DNA of 64,000 nt, taken from the NCBI GenBank assembly GCA_900149785.2, contig FSSI02000015.1, positions 26,696-90,695 on the forward strand, read 5' to 3'. This DNA is from Sodalinema lacuna_A (GTDB lineage Bacteria > Cyanobacteriota > Cyanobacteriia > Cyanobacteriales > Geitlerinemataceae). Every line of letters starts with the position of its first letter. The first letter of the stretch is position 1. The notes beneath the pieces were generated by a model that had not been told where the DNA came from, searched no databases, and worked only from the letters and a program-made list of their open reading frames with translations. Made by a program: the position numbers and the translations under genes. Below, piece after piece: positions 45,669 through 54,143 of the stretch.

Positions 45669-46115
45669 GATTAAATCTTCTTTACAATTTTATTGATTGC
45701 TCAGCCCGTTTAATTAGTCTGCGTAAACCATCTCAGTTTAGGTGGAGTTTTTACACCATTAAGATAGTTTTTTGAGTAGATATTATGTGGATATTTTAAC
45801 TCCATTGGTCAGATATTTTACAATTCGCTAACACAACACTGCAAGCATGACTGTTGCTTCTAAGTGAGACAACATCAACGTTAGTAATAACCCCTGATCA
45901 AAGCAGACATGTATCAAATTCCTCAATTGAGCGTCGGAAGCAAAAAGGGCAGTTAGGAGGAAGCTGGGAGTCTTACTCATAAACTGCGATGGGCGCACTA
46001 TTTGGATATACCGCTACCTCCAACTGAATCCGGATGGTCTGTAAAATTTCTGATCCAATAAATGGGTTGTCCAATCGCAATCTGACTTTAGTCTTCGCCC
46101 AAGGTGTGGTTTGTC
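45669..46115. other. Intergenic region at the right edge of the island
   Basis: About 450 bases between divergent genes. From about 45880 the composition rises back to the genome norm. Short frames around 45960-46060 look weakly coding on the plus strand (a run encoding LINCDGRTIWIYRYLQLNP), possibly a gene remnant. I cannot assign it, and no terminal inverted repeats are seen. Confidence 0.4.
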
Positions 46116-47570
46116 ATGTCCAATCAACCACGAATCCAAGCCATCCTGTTGGCCCTGGGGGGTGCATTGGCGATCGCCGGCTGTTCGGCCTCAGCCCTGA
46201 TCTCCCCCAAACCCCCTTCAGCTTCCACCCCATCAGACACCAAATCCGATCTTCACTCACAACACCAATCCTCCCAAACTCCCCCTAACATCCTCTTCGA
46301 TGCAGTAGCCCTAGAGAATGCCCAACAGCGACTCCAACAACCCCCAGACGACTATCCCCTCACCCACGCCGCCTATCAGGACATTAAACGCAAAGCCGAT
46401 CGCTTCCAACACCAAGTCCAAACCTCCCCCCCACCCGTCTACACCGGAACCCGACGCGACGACTACCGCCAAGCCGCCACCACCGGACTCACCCCTAGCC
46501 TCTACACCGCCTTAGTGTGCGTCATCGAAGAGGCCCCTGACCATTGCCAAACTACCATCGATACCCTCCTGGCTTGGGCCGAAGCCGACGGCGGAACCCA
46601 AGTCGGACAAGGACACCGTGACGATCTCATCGGGGCCGGACTCGATATCGGCCGCCTCTTTCACTACTACGCCCAAGCCTTTCAACTCGTCGCCCCCCAG
46701 ATGTCGGCGAGGGAACAGCAACAAGTCCAAGATTGGTTCCTAGCCCTGGGACAACAAATCCAAACCAGTCATCGCTATTGGCTGCGTCACCTCTCCCGCG
46801 AAGGGGCCAATAACCACCTCTCCCGACATTTACAAGGGATGTTGATTGCAGCCCTCTATGGTGAAGATGACGAGTTACTGGACTATGTTTTAGATGACAG
46901 TCCCTGGAACTATGCCAACCTGGTCCGGGATGCCATTTACGAAGAAGATAACCCTGATAACCTCTTTCGCGCCAATCGGGACTTCTCCCATCTTCCCATT
47001 CAAGCGCGAACCGGGGAAATCTACGATCGCCACCGCAGCCTCCCCCATCCCCCCGCCCAAAATGACATCTACAACCGCCATCGCTGGTGGGACGAGGACG
47101 TGACCCAAGGGGTGGGATTTGCCTACAGCGTCTTCCACCTCGAAGGCCTCATCCTCACGGCCCATATGGCGGAACTCAACGGCCTGCAATACCCAGAACA
47201 GCGGTTAATGGATGTGGAGAATCAATCGATTCGCAATGCCTTGCGGTTCTACGGCCAGTATTACCTCGACTATCCCTGGGGAGAGGAGGACTGCCGAGAC
47301 ATCGAAGACCTAGAACCCTCCCCCGACCCCTACGACGGCGATTGTCCCATCGCCTATGAACCCTATTTCGGGGAAAACCCCAAATACCATACCCTCTATC
47401 TGTTCCTCCTGGCCAAAGACTATTACCCCGAAGATGCCGCCTTTTATGAGGACATTATCGCCGCTAACGAGCCGAAGTTAATCCCCCAGGCCCATCCTCT
47501 CCATAGTCCCGCCAGTGTCTTCACCTTTATCTATGGTGAATCCTCTCAATCCCCAGCAAAACGACGATAG
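46116..47570 (+). CDS. Alginate-lyase-like lipoprotein
   Basis: The 484-residue protein has a signal sequence with a lipobox (ALAIAGC, lipidated at the Cys near residue 25). A Ser/Pro-rich spacer follows, then a helical toroid-like domain. It shows HLSREGANNHLSRHLQGML, the NNH motif typical of alginate lyase and heparinase-like families, then HRWWDEDVTQGVGFAYSVFH and ALRFYGQYYLDYPWGEEDC. These would cut acidic polysaccharides by beta elimination. Its location beside the glycan island is suggestive, but base composition is like the genome norm. It ends 25 bases inside the next convergent gene. Confidence 0.75.
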   Translation: MSNQPRIQAILLALGGALAIAGCSASALISPKPPSASTPSDTKSDLHSQHQSSQTPPNILFDAVALENAQQRLQQPPDDYPLTHAAYQDIKRKADRFQHQVQTSPPPVYTGTRRDDYRQAATTGLTPSLYTALVCVIEEAPDHCQTTIDTLLAWAEADGGTQVGQGHRDDLIGAGLDIGRLFHYYAQAFQLVAPQMSAREQQQVQDWFLALGQQIQTSHRYWLRHLSREGANNHLSRHLQGMLIAALYGEDDELLDYVLDDSPWNYANLVRDAIYEEDNPDNLFRANRDFSHLPIQARTGEIYDRHRSLPHPPAQNDIYNRHRWWDEDVTQGVGFAYSVFHLEGLILTAHMAELNGLQYPEQRLMDVENQSIRNALRFYGQYYLDYPWGEEDCRDIEDLEPSPDPYDGDCPIAYEPYFGENPKYHTLYLFLLAKDYYPEDAAFYEDIIAANEPKLIPQAHPLHSPASVFTFIYGESSQSPAKRR

Positions 47571-48865
47571 ACCGTAGCTAACCCCCGCTCATCCCCCACA
47601 TTGCCGGGGAAGAGAACCACCGGTAAATTGGGAAACTGAGGATGGGTTTCGGGAGTCCGCACGACGGAACAGCCGGCCAGGATTTGTCCCAAGAGGTTGG
47701 CGGTGCGTAGGGCCAACCCCTGACTGAGAACATCGTTGGAGGTGATGCCCCCTTTACTAATCAGGAAGCCCAATTCTGGCGGTAATCCTCGCACGACATC
47801 CATGAGTAATTGAGACACCGCAACGCCAAATTTGAGGCGGGTGTCGCTGTCGGGAAATTGCAGTTCTTCACGACTGGTATAGATAACGGGGGTTTTGCCA
47901 TCAGTCCAAATCTCCTGCACTTTCTCTAACACTCCCGTTAACAAGGCATCTCGCTGTTGGGGAGAATCCTCAACCAGGCGGCTAACATCCACTTCAACGC
48001 CGCCAACACCCGATTCTTGGAGGAGATGCTGGAGTTGTTGGGTGGTTTTCGTGACATGAGACCCGACTAAGACAGCCCCCGGTTTGCCACCCCGCACATA
48101 TTGGGTCATGTCTTCGGCGGCGATGGGTTGGGGGCCGAGATTGGCTAGGGAGGTGAGGAGGCTAGCCGCACTGCGGAAGAGAAAGCGTTTTCCTTGACTG
48201 GCGGCTTTGAGGATGTCGGCGGCGAATTGGTCTAAATCGGTTTGGGTTTCGGCATCGACTACGCCACAGGTGTTGTTTTCTAAGGCCATTAACCGCTCAA
48301 AACAGCCCGATCGCACGTCCTCTAGGGTAAATCGTTCCACGGCCTCAGCGGCAATGGTTCCCTGGGTTTTCTCGGCGACATAGTCGGGGAGATAGCTGTG
48401 GTGATAGCCAAAAACGGAGTCGCGGGCAAATTCGGTTTCATGGACGGGAACCGGTTGTCCGTCTACATGGAGATAATGGATGCTGTCGCGGGTGATGCGT
48501 CCTCCCTCAAAGAAGGCGGGGGTGAGAAAATGAGCGTCAAAGGAGCCGAGTTCTTGGGCGATCGCATCGGTTTCGATGGGATAATGACCTCGTAGGGTGG
48601 AGTCGGAGCGACTAACCACGAGGAAATCGTCAATCCCCACTTGAGCGATCGCCGTCTTGAGATTCTGACAGACCTCACACGTCACCTGACGGGCCGCTTC
48701 GGGGGCCAAGGCGCGAGTATTGGTGAGGATGAAGAAAATCGGCGCCTCATCCACGAGTCCCAGTTTTAAGGTCTCGACATCCCATTGGGTTAGCAAGAGA
48801 CAACTGTGAACCGTCTGGGAACCGGTGGGATCGTCGTCGAGAACAATGATTTTTGGGCTACTCAT
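47546..48865 (-). CDS. Four-carbon acid sugar kinase family protein (DUF1537)
   Basis: The 439-residue protein has the two-domain layout of this kinase family: N-terminal IIVLDDDPTGSQTVHSCLLL, FLVVSRSDSTLRGHYPIETD and LTPAFFEGGRITRDSIHYLH; C-terminal nucleotide-binding LGFLISKGGITSNDVLSQGL. Relatives phosphorylate threonate, erythronate or related acid sugars. The partner dehydrogenase or aldolase genes usually beside it are absent here. Confidence 0.85.
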   Translation of the reverse strand: MSSPKIIVLDDDPTGSQTVHSCLLLTQWDVETLKLGLVDEAPIFFILTNTRALAPEAARQVTCEVCQNLKTAIAQVGIDDFLVVSRSDSTLRGHYPIETDAIAQELGSFDAHFLTPAFFEGGRITRDSIHYLHVDGQPVPVHETEFARDSVFGYHHSYLPDYVAEKTQGTIAAEAVERFTLEDVRSGCFERLMALENNTCGVVDAETQTDLDQFAADILKAASQGKRFLFRSAASLLTSLANLGPQPIAAEDMTQYVRGGKPGAVLVGSHVTKTTQQLQHLLQESGVGGVEVDVSRLVEDSPQQRDALLTGVLEKVQEIWTDGKTPVIYTSREELQFPDSDTRLKFGVAVSQLLMDVVRGLPPELGFLISKGGITSNDVLSQGLALRTANLLGQILAGCSVVRTPETHPQFPNLPVVLFPGNVGDERGLATVYRRFAGD

Positions 48866-48923
48866 AGGAATAATGGCATTGCGGTGTTGGCATCGATCCC
48901 ATTATTCCAGGTTCTCGCAAGGG

Positions 48924-49574
48924 TTAACAGTCCCGAGGGGCCTGATGATGCTGGAAACTCACCGGAAGACGGGTGCGTTCAATGCGAATGATTTGATAGG
49001 GTTGCGTAATCGCCATGGTCGCCATGCCACAACTACGAGTTTCGAGATAGTCCACAATCAGGCGATTATCTTCACGCCGTACTTGGTCAATTTCAACACC
49101 GTAAGACCCATCGGGGCGATCGCCCAATCCCACGGCAATCAAACTATACTGCTCAAAGTCAATCTCGGGAATGTCGGCCACTGGCGAGGTGTTCCTCTGA
49201 AGTTGTTGCCAAAAAAGCGGCCAGTCCGACTCATCCGTAATGTGTCTCTCAAAAGACTCATGCACACCACTGTAGTTGCCTTGGACTTCAGTTTCAAAGG
49301 GAATCATCACCAAGTCTGCATCGGTTGCCGGTTGAGACGATTGGCCCAAGACTCCCATACGGTAGAGTGACGCCGCTGAGTTGGCTAGTCCCTGGCGTAA
49401 GTCCCGGTAACACTCGCCCCAGGGCGTATCGCGGGCGGCGGTAGGACACGATAGGGTCTCAGCCTGGGCAGGACTGGTCAGGAGAACGGTGGCCAGGGAG
49501 AGGCTGAGGGGTAGGGTGAGGGCGATCGCCAATACACGCATCATACAACTTGTCGTCATTAAACTTGTCGTCAT
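48924..49574 (-). CDS. Exported PrcB-domain-like protein
   Basis: The protein starts with a repeated initiator region (MTTSLMTTSCMM) because of a 15-bp tandem duplication; any of these methionines could start it. A signal peptide follows (ALTLPLSLSLATVLLTSPAQA). The mature part ends in a PrcB_C-like domain: SLIAVGLGDRPDGSYGVEID, and RLIVDYLETRSCGMATMAIT. PrcB-like proteins are lipoprotein partners of proteases in some bacteria; here a partner is not evident. Confidence 0.72.
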   Translation of the reverse strand: MTTSLMTTSCMMRVLAIALTLPLSLSLATVLLTSPAQAETLSCPTAARDTPWGECYRDLRQGLANSAASLYRMGVLGQSSQPATDADLVMIPFETEVQGNYSGVHESFERHITDESDWPLFWQQLQRNTSPVADIPEIDFEQYSLIAVGLGDRPDGSYGVEIDQVRREDNRLIVDYLETRSCGMATMAITQPYQIIRIERTRLPVSFQHHQAPRDC

Positions 49575-49575
49575 T
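49547..49575. repeat. 15-bp tandem duplication at a start codon
   Basis: AACTTGTCGTCATT occurs at 49547-49560 and 49562-49575, duplicating the region of the initiator methionine of the PrcB-like gene. Confidence 0.85.
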
Positions 49576-49607
49576 TGCCATCAACACTTAACACAATCAG
49601 TCACGAC

Positions 49608-49631
49608 CCTTGCTGTTAACCTTGCTGTTAA
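49608..49631. repeat. 12-bp tandem duplication over a stop codon
   Basis: CCTTGCTGTTAA occurs twice in immediate succession. The second copy includes the stop codon of the hemerythrin gene, on the minus strand at 49628. Confidence 0.85.
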
Positions 49632-50029
49632 CTCTGTGTATAGGGTTTAAGCTGCATATCGATTTTGCGAATATGATTGATAAACCAATCCAAAAGTTTT
49701 TGGTTAACTTTTAGAACCAACGAAAGACTTGCACCTTCTTGACGAAATTGGGTTTTGATGTCCTCAAAGGTTTGCCGAAAATAGGCATGAGCCTCTTTGT
49801 TGTTGCAGGCGATTGGGCATTGATAAGCATTCATGCAGTTTTCTTCAAAACCAAAATGAAGTGCAATATATCGATCCAAAAACTTAATAATTTTTTCGAT
49901 TTCTGATTTCCCTTGATTGTCTTGCAACGCCACCATTAACAGATTGAGGTGTTCAATCAATTGTTGATGTTGCTTATCAATCGTATCAATTCCAACTCGC
50001 AAAGACTCATCCCAAGGAATCGTTCGCAT
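49628..50029 (-). CDS. Bacteriohemerythrin
   Basis: The protein has a hemerythrin four-helix fold with diiron ligands: IPWDESLRVGIDTIDKQHQQ, ALHFGFEENCMNAYQCPI, HAYFRQTFEDI and DWFINHIRKIDMQL. Such proteins bind oxygen or act as oxygen sensors and stores. I place the start at the ATG at 50029, giving MRTIPWDES as in relatives; a TTG at 50068 would add 13 residues. An NO or oxygen theme is repeated later in the window. Confidence 0.88.
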   Translation of the reverse strand: MRTIPWDESLRVGIDTIDKQHQQLIEHLNLLMVALQDNQGKSEIEKIIKFLDRYIALHFGFEENCMNAYQCPIACNNKEAHAYFRQTFEDIKTQFRQEGASLSLVLKVNQKLLDWFINHIRKIDMQLKPYTQS

Positions 50030-50356
50030 TGCATTAGGTTCCAATGAACAGTAAACGTTTCGGGTCAATCACTGAACTAGGTAGGCTAAGAGAATCTTGG
50101 AGAGTCTATCTCCTCGTTTCTCAGTGCTATAGTCTTCATTTTAAAGCATTTTTCAGCTTAAATCCGTCAAAGACTACCCAGACTCAGTCAAAAGGTGTTA
50201 CAACAGTCGAGATCAACAGGGGCAAGCTATTCCTAAAGTTTGCCTTGTCTTTACGGAAATTTAACGTTGACTCCCTATTCTAAGCTTTAGGGCTAGTTGG
50301 AGAAATTCTATCGGTCTCCGAGTCCTCGCTGCCACACACCCCACGGGGAGGAAATT
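50030..50356. other. Divergent promoter region between hemerythrin and Crp-like genes
   Basis: About 330 bases contain both promoters. I see no RNA gene and no clear palindrome of Fnr or NtcA type. Confidence 0.35.
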
Positions 50357-50953
50357 ATGCAACCGACCGTCATGCGTCATCGAACCAGTCGTATTTACGA
50401 TCGCGGCGACCTCTTACCGCAATCAAGCACTGGAATTTGGCAAGTTTGCCAAGGTTGGGTCCAACTCAACACCTACATGGTGATGGGTGAAGAACGAGTT
50501 TTAGGCTGGGTGGGTCCCTCGATGTGGTTAGGAGAAGGATTAACCACTCGTCATAATCATCAAATGAAAGCCCTATCTCGGGTAATGATGACCTGGTATC
50601 CCCTCGATGAAATTGAACGGAGTCCTCAACTTGGCTACACGTTGATTCAACAGAAAGCCAAGCGACTCTATCAATTAGAACATCTGTTGAGTATTACCGC
50701 CCAGAAACGGGCCAGCGATCGCCTGGAAAACTTACTACGATTGCTGATTCGGGAAATGGGACAACCGACGGCCGACGGCGTTCGCCTTAAAGCCAGGCTG
50801 ACTCATCAAGACTTAGCCAATGCGATCGGTGTCAATCGCGTCACCGTAACCCGCATTTTAGGGGAGTTCAAACGCCAAAATCGCCTATTTCTGGATGCCT
50901 CCAAACATTGGCTGGTGATGCACAAGGAAAATCGAGAGTTAATCGCGGCTTAG
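50357..50953 (+). CDS. Crp/Fnr-family transcription regulator
   Basis: I use the ATG at 50357 because GGGGAGG lies five bases upstream; this gives 198 residues. Residues 1-90 are a cupin-like sensor domain (STGIWQVCQGWVQLNTYMVM, GEGLTTRHNHQMKALSRVMM). Residues 110-198 carry a Crp-type winged helix, with RASDRLENLLRLLIREMGQP and the recognition helix LTHQDLANAIGVNRVTVTRI. The conserved cAMP-binding residues are not obvious, so its ligand is unknown. It stands next to the hemerythrin gene, divergently. Confidence 0.9.
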   Translation: MQPTVMRHRTSRIYDRGDLLPQSSTGIWQVCQGWVQLNTYMVMGEERVLGWVGPSMWLGEGLTTRHNHQMKALSRVMMTWYPLDEIERSPQLGYTLIQQKAKRLYQLEHLLSITAQKRASDRLENLLRLLIREMGQPTADGVRLKARLTHQDLANAIGVNRVTVTRILGEFKRQNRLFLDASKHWLVMHKENRELIAA

Positions 50954-50976
50954 TTAATCTTGGCTTAGTTAATCTT
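50947..50976. repeat. 15-bp tandem duplication over a stop codon
   Basis: GGCTTAGTTAATCTT occurs twice, with a partial third copy to about 50982. The first copy contains the TAG stop of the Crp/Fnr gene. The third ends in the stop of the convergent holB gene. Confidence 0.85.
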
Positions 50977-50979
50977 GGC

Positions 50980-51915
50980 TTAACTGACGGCGATCGCCTC
51001 AGCCAACTGCATCAAAGTCACTTCCCAGACTAGACGTGGCTGTACAAAGCGATTTAGATGCCGTCGGGCATCTTCTAACGGTTGTAGCACAGTCGGAGAC
51101 AGACTCCCGCCACTAGACCGCCAATAGGCTTGTTGGAGATAGTCAAGTAACCAAAGTTGTTCCGGGGTGTCAAGGGTATGACTAATCTCCTTGGCTAACT
51201 GCAAAGCCTCCCGTAAACTTCTGGGAGACTGATGGACTTTCTCTAGCAATTCGGCGGGAATGGCCTGTTGTTGGTCCCACGCCGCAATGGCGACTCCCGG
51301 ACTTCCCTGGGCGATGGCCAAGATAGCCGGATGGTTAAGTATCTCCTCATGTCCTGTCATCTGCAATACCTGGGCCATCTCCTCCCCCGAGAGACGAGAA
51401 AAGGGAATCCGCTGACAGCGAGAAACCAGTGTCGGCAACAAACTCTCGGAGGATGGGGCAATCAGGATTAACGTGGCCCGTCCGGGTTCTTCTAAGGTTT
51501 TCAGCAGTCCGTTGGCGGCGGCTTCAGCCATCCGTTCGGCCTGTTCGATGATAATGACTTTGCGAGAGGCTTCTAAGGGAGGGTTAGCCAGAAACTGACT
51601 CAGATCGCGAATTTGTTGCAGACGAATTTGCGGCGGTGATTTGCGTTTGAGTCCCCTCTCGCGGGCCTGGCTGACGGTATAGAGTTCTTTTTTGTCGAGA
51701 TAGGTGGGTTCAACCTGAAGGAAATCGGGATGATTGCCCAAATCCGGCCGGGCCGTGTTGAGGAGTTGTCGGGCAAAATAACGGGCCGCGATCGCCCGGC
51801 CAATCCCCTCAGCCCCGACGAAGAGATAGGCTGGGGCAATGCGATCGCGGGCAATGGCGGCCTCGATAAATCGTAACCCGGCCGCCTGGCCGATGGGTTT
51901 GTCTAAAGCCACCAT
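50980..51915 (-). CDS. holB: DNA polymerase III delta' subunit
   Basis: The 311-residue protein is the clamp loader delta' subunit: APAYLFVGAEGIGRAIAARY near the N terminus (P-loop changed, as in delta' relatives), QIRDLSQFLANPPLEASRKV, VIIEQAERMAEAAANGLLKT, and a SRC motif in LVSRCQRIPFSRLS. It takes part in loading the sliding clamp. It is one base set downstream of the epimerase gene (4-base gap), so the two are co-transcribed. Confidence 0.92.
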   Translation of the reverse strand: MVALDKPIGQAAGLRFIEAAIARDRIAPAYLFVGAEGIGRAIAARYFARQLLNTARPDLGNHPDFLQVEPTYLDKKELYTVSQARERGLKRKSPPQIRLQQIRDLSQFLANPPLEASRKVIIIEQAERMAEAAANGLLKTLEEPGRATLILIAPSSESLLPTLVSRCQRIPFSRLSGEEMAQVLQMTGHEEILNHPAILAIAQGSPGVAIAAWDQQQAIPAELLEKVHQSPRSLREALQLAKEISHTLDTPEQLWLLDYLQQAYWRSSGGSLSPTVLQPLEDARRHLNRFVQPRLVWEVTLMQLAEAIAVS

Positions 51916-51919
51916 GTCT

Positions 51920-52741
51920 CTAAATGATGCGATGAGGATGAATCAACTCATAGCCGGCATCCTTAATTTTCTGGTTGGAGAGTTTACCGCTATAGCGAAC
52001 GGTCGCCGGTTCGGACCCATCCCAGGTGACGGGGGGCAACTGATAGGTTTGACAGACCGCCTCAACTACCTCTCGGGTTGGCGGGTGGTCGTCGTCGACT
52101 AGATTATAAATCCCCTCAAGACGCTGGTCTTGGGCAAAGGCCATGGCCCCGACAATATCATCGAGGTGAATCCAGTTACTGGGGCGAGATCCATCTCCTG
52201 GGCGAGTTTGTCCGGCCCAATGGCGGTAGATGCGATCGATCTCCCGGCCGGGGCCATAAATCCCTCCCAGGCGGAGTATACAAACTCGCAAGTCATCGTT
52301 CGCGGCGTTTAAGAGGGTTTGTTCCGTCTCGACTAAAATCTCGTAATTCTCCATCGTCGGTTGAGGAGGGGTGGTTTCGTTCACCCAACCGCCTCCCCAG
52401 TTGCCATAGACGCTACCGCTGCCGGTATAGATAATCTGCCGCAGTTGGGGGACCTCAGGGAGAACGGACACAAGGGTTTTGGCGGTATCCAGATAGACGC
52501 TTTGGTAGGAGGCCCGCCCTTTACTGGCGACACTCATCACTAGGGTATCTTGTCCCTGTAATAGCCGCTTGAGGTCGTCAGGGTTGTTGCCTTGGACGAG
52601 TTCGACGCGGGAGGCGATCGCCTCCAGTTCGGACACTCGTTCGGAACTGGTGGTGGTGGCGGTGACGTGATGGCCGGCGGCTTGCCAATGGCGGGCCGCT
52701 GCCATGCCGACATAGCCACAGCCGAGAATTGCAATGTTCAC
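51920..52741 (-). CDS. NAD-dependent epimerase/dehydratase-like protein
   Basis: The 273-residue protein is an extended SDR: GCGYVGMAAARHWQAAGHHV in place of the usual GxxGxxG, then QIIYTGSGSVYGNWGGGWVN with an active YGxxx variant. It also has LRLGGIYGPGREIDRIYRHW and a conserved ISHLDDIVGAM-like WIHLDDIV. Such enzymes act on sugar nucleotides or related NAD-linked substrates; the substrate is not known. Confidence 0.85.
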   Translation of the reverse strand: MNIAILGCGYVGMAAARHWQAAGHHVTATTTSSERVSELEAIASRVELVQGNNPDDLKRLLQGQDTLVMSVASKGRASYQSVYLDTAKTLVSVLPEVPQLRQIIYTGSGSVYGNWGGGWVNETTPPQPTMENYEILVETEQTLLNAANDDLRVCILRLGGIYGPGREIDRIYRHWAGQTRPGDGSRPSNWIHLDDIVGAMAFAQDQRLEGIYNLVDDDHPPTREVVEAVCQTYQLPPVTWDGSEPATVRYSGKLSNQKIKDAGYELIHPHRII

Positions 52742-52795
52742 AGGTTGATTTCTCTAAAATTTCTACATTCTAAAATTTCTACTCTCTCAAAACCG

Positions 52796-53224
52796 TTATG
52801 AATGCAGTTTTGAGGGAATCTCGTCGGGAATCTCTTCTGGGGAGATGTCGTTAAATAGATCTAAGGGAAAATGGCCGTAGGTGTCTCGAATGCCATCGTC
52901 ATAGACGGACTGGCAAGAGATGAGAACGCCTCGTTCGTTGCCCTCGTAGCTGTCGAGGTAACAGAGGTCGGTACGAGGATTATATTTGAGATAGACGGCC
53001 CCGGCGATCGCATCGAGTTCGGGGGCGCGAGGATATCCTAATACATCGGTGTAGCGGTTGAGGGCGGCGATCGCCTCCTGGCTACTGTCGGCACAGATCC
53101 CGAAGATTTGATAGTCACAGTGGGGGGTGATGGCATAGAGGGCCTGACGGACGGCCCGGCGATCGGCGATCGCCTCGTCAATCAGTCCAACTCGCTTTAG
53201 GAGGGTTTGTTCGTGGTCTAGCAT
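52796..53224 (-). CDS. DUF1824-like protein
   Basis: Starting at the ATG at 53224, the 142-residue protein reads MLDHEQTLLKRVGLIDEAIA and includes YAITPHCDYQIFGICADSSQ, YLKYNPRTDLCYLDSYEGNE and RGVLISCQSVYDDG. It resembles the cyanobacterial DUF1824 family of unknown function. The frame extends upstream through a low-complexity repeat (GGGAACA copies) that would encode LFPVP units; that part is non-coding, so the start is placed after it. Confidence 0.7.
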   Translation of the reverse strand: MLDHEQTLLKRVGLIDEAIADRRAVRQALYAITPHCDYQIFGICADSSQEAIAALNRYTDVLGYPRAPELDAIAGAVYLKYNPRTDLCYLDSYEGNERGVLISCQSVYDDGIRDTYGHFPLDLFNDISPEEIPDEIPSKLHS

Positions 53225-53233
53225 GGGGGAGAA

Positions 53234-53275
53234 GGGAACAGGGAACAGGGAACAGGGAACAGGGAACAGGGAACA
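53234..53275. repeat. GGGAACA heptamer tandem repeat, six copies
   Basis: Six exact copies of GGGAACA follow one another. Beyond them lies a segment from about 53300 to 53355 that is the inverted complement of the 50-bp unit at 57269. So one composite dispersed element occurs here and, in opposite orientation, at 57269-57430. Confidence 0.9.
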
Positions 53276-53482
53276 GGGGGGAAAAGGTAAGAGGTAAGAG
53301 GCATAACCCACCCCTAACCCCTCCCACCGAGGGGATGGCAAGAGGCAAGAGGGGGAATGCGCCCTAGCCCTACCGGGTTGGGGATGGCCAGAGACTCATG
53401 TGGGGGATGATCCGTTTGTAAATATGTGTTAAGGTCTAAACTAATAGATCATCCTATCATGTCACTTTCCTAAGGCTTAGAA

Positions 53483-53884
53483 ATGGTTAACAAAGTTCAA
53501 AAAACTGATGCCGAATGGCAAGCGCAGTTGACCCCAGAACAATACAAAGTAACCCGCAAACATGGTACAGAGCGGGCATTTAGCGGCGAGTACCACGATA
53601 ACAAGAAACCGGGAACCTACAAATGTATCTGTTGTGGTACACCTCTGTTTACTTCAGAGACAAAGTTTGATTCTGGAACCGGTTGGCCCAGCTTTTATGC
53701 TCCTATTAATGAGGAAAATGTGGCTGAAAAATCCGATTTCAGTTTCTTTATGAAGCGGACTGAAGTCCTGTGTTCTACCTGTGACGCGCATTTGGGCCAT
53801 GTGTTTAACGATGGTCCCAAACCGACGGGACTGCGGTATTGTATGAACTCAGCGGCGTTGGATTTTGAGGAAAAACAAGAGTAG
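53483..53884 (+). CDS. msrB: Peptide-methionine (R)-S-oxide reductase
   Basis: MsrB reduces methionine-R-sulfoxide in oxidised proteins. The 133-residue protein has two zinc pairs, CICCGTPLF and CSTCDAHLGHVF, the substrate region KFDSGTGWPSFYAPI, and the catalytic cysteine in LRYCMNSAALDF. An AAGG sequence about ten bases before the ATG serves as ribosome site. Its cofactor would be thioredoxin. Confidence 0.94.
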   Translation: MVNKVQKTDAEWQAQLTPEQYKVTRKHGTERAFSGEYHDNKKPGTYKCICCGTPLFTSETKFDSGTGWPSFYAPINEENVAEKSDFSFFMKRTEVLCSTCDAHLGHVFNDGPKPTGLRYCMNSAALDFEEKQE

Positions 53885-53996
53885 ACCTGTTCCCAACTTG
53901 AACGCCAACCACCGTTTCGGGCGATCGCCGGAAATGGTGGTTCGTCTATGGGGGACTAAATCCCTCAAACTCTCAACGGTCCGTTAATTCGATTAA

Positions 53997-54067
53997 AGCG
54001 GGCAGTGGGAATCGAACCCACATCATTAGCTTGGAAGGCTAAGGTTTTACCACTAAACTATGCCCGC
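53997..54067 (-). tRNA. trnG: tRNA-Gly (anticodon UCC)
   Basis: The minus strand folds into a full cloverleaf: acceptor GCGGGCA with TGCCCGC, anticodon stem TTAGC/GCTAA around loop CTTCCAA (anticodon TCC), T arm TGGGTTCGATTCCCA, and a U discriminator. The CCA end is not encoded. It lies between msrB and the TonB-like gene. Confidence 0.95.
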
Positions 54068-54143
54068 GTGGTTTTGCACCTTAACTATAATAGCACAGTT
54101 GGTAAAAAATGCAAGGGGTTTTCCCAGTTTTTTTGTGGCTGGG

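Noticed and set aside
45960..46060. A gene or transposase remnant at the right edge of the island
   Set aside because: Only a short weakly coding run is visible with no start, no motif and no terminal repeats.
53234..53275. Possible CRISPR array
   Set aside because: The heptamer repeats have no spacers, and no cas gene is near.
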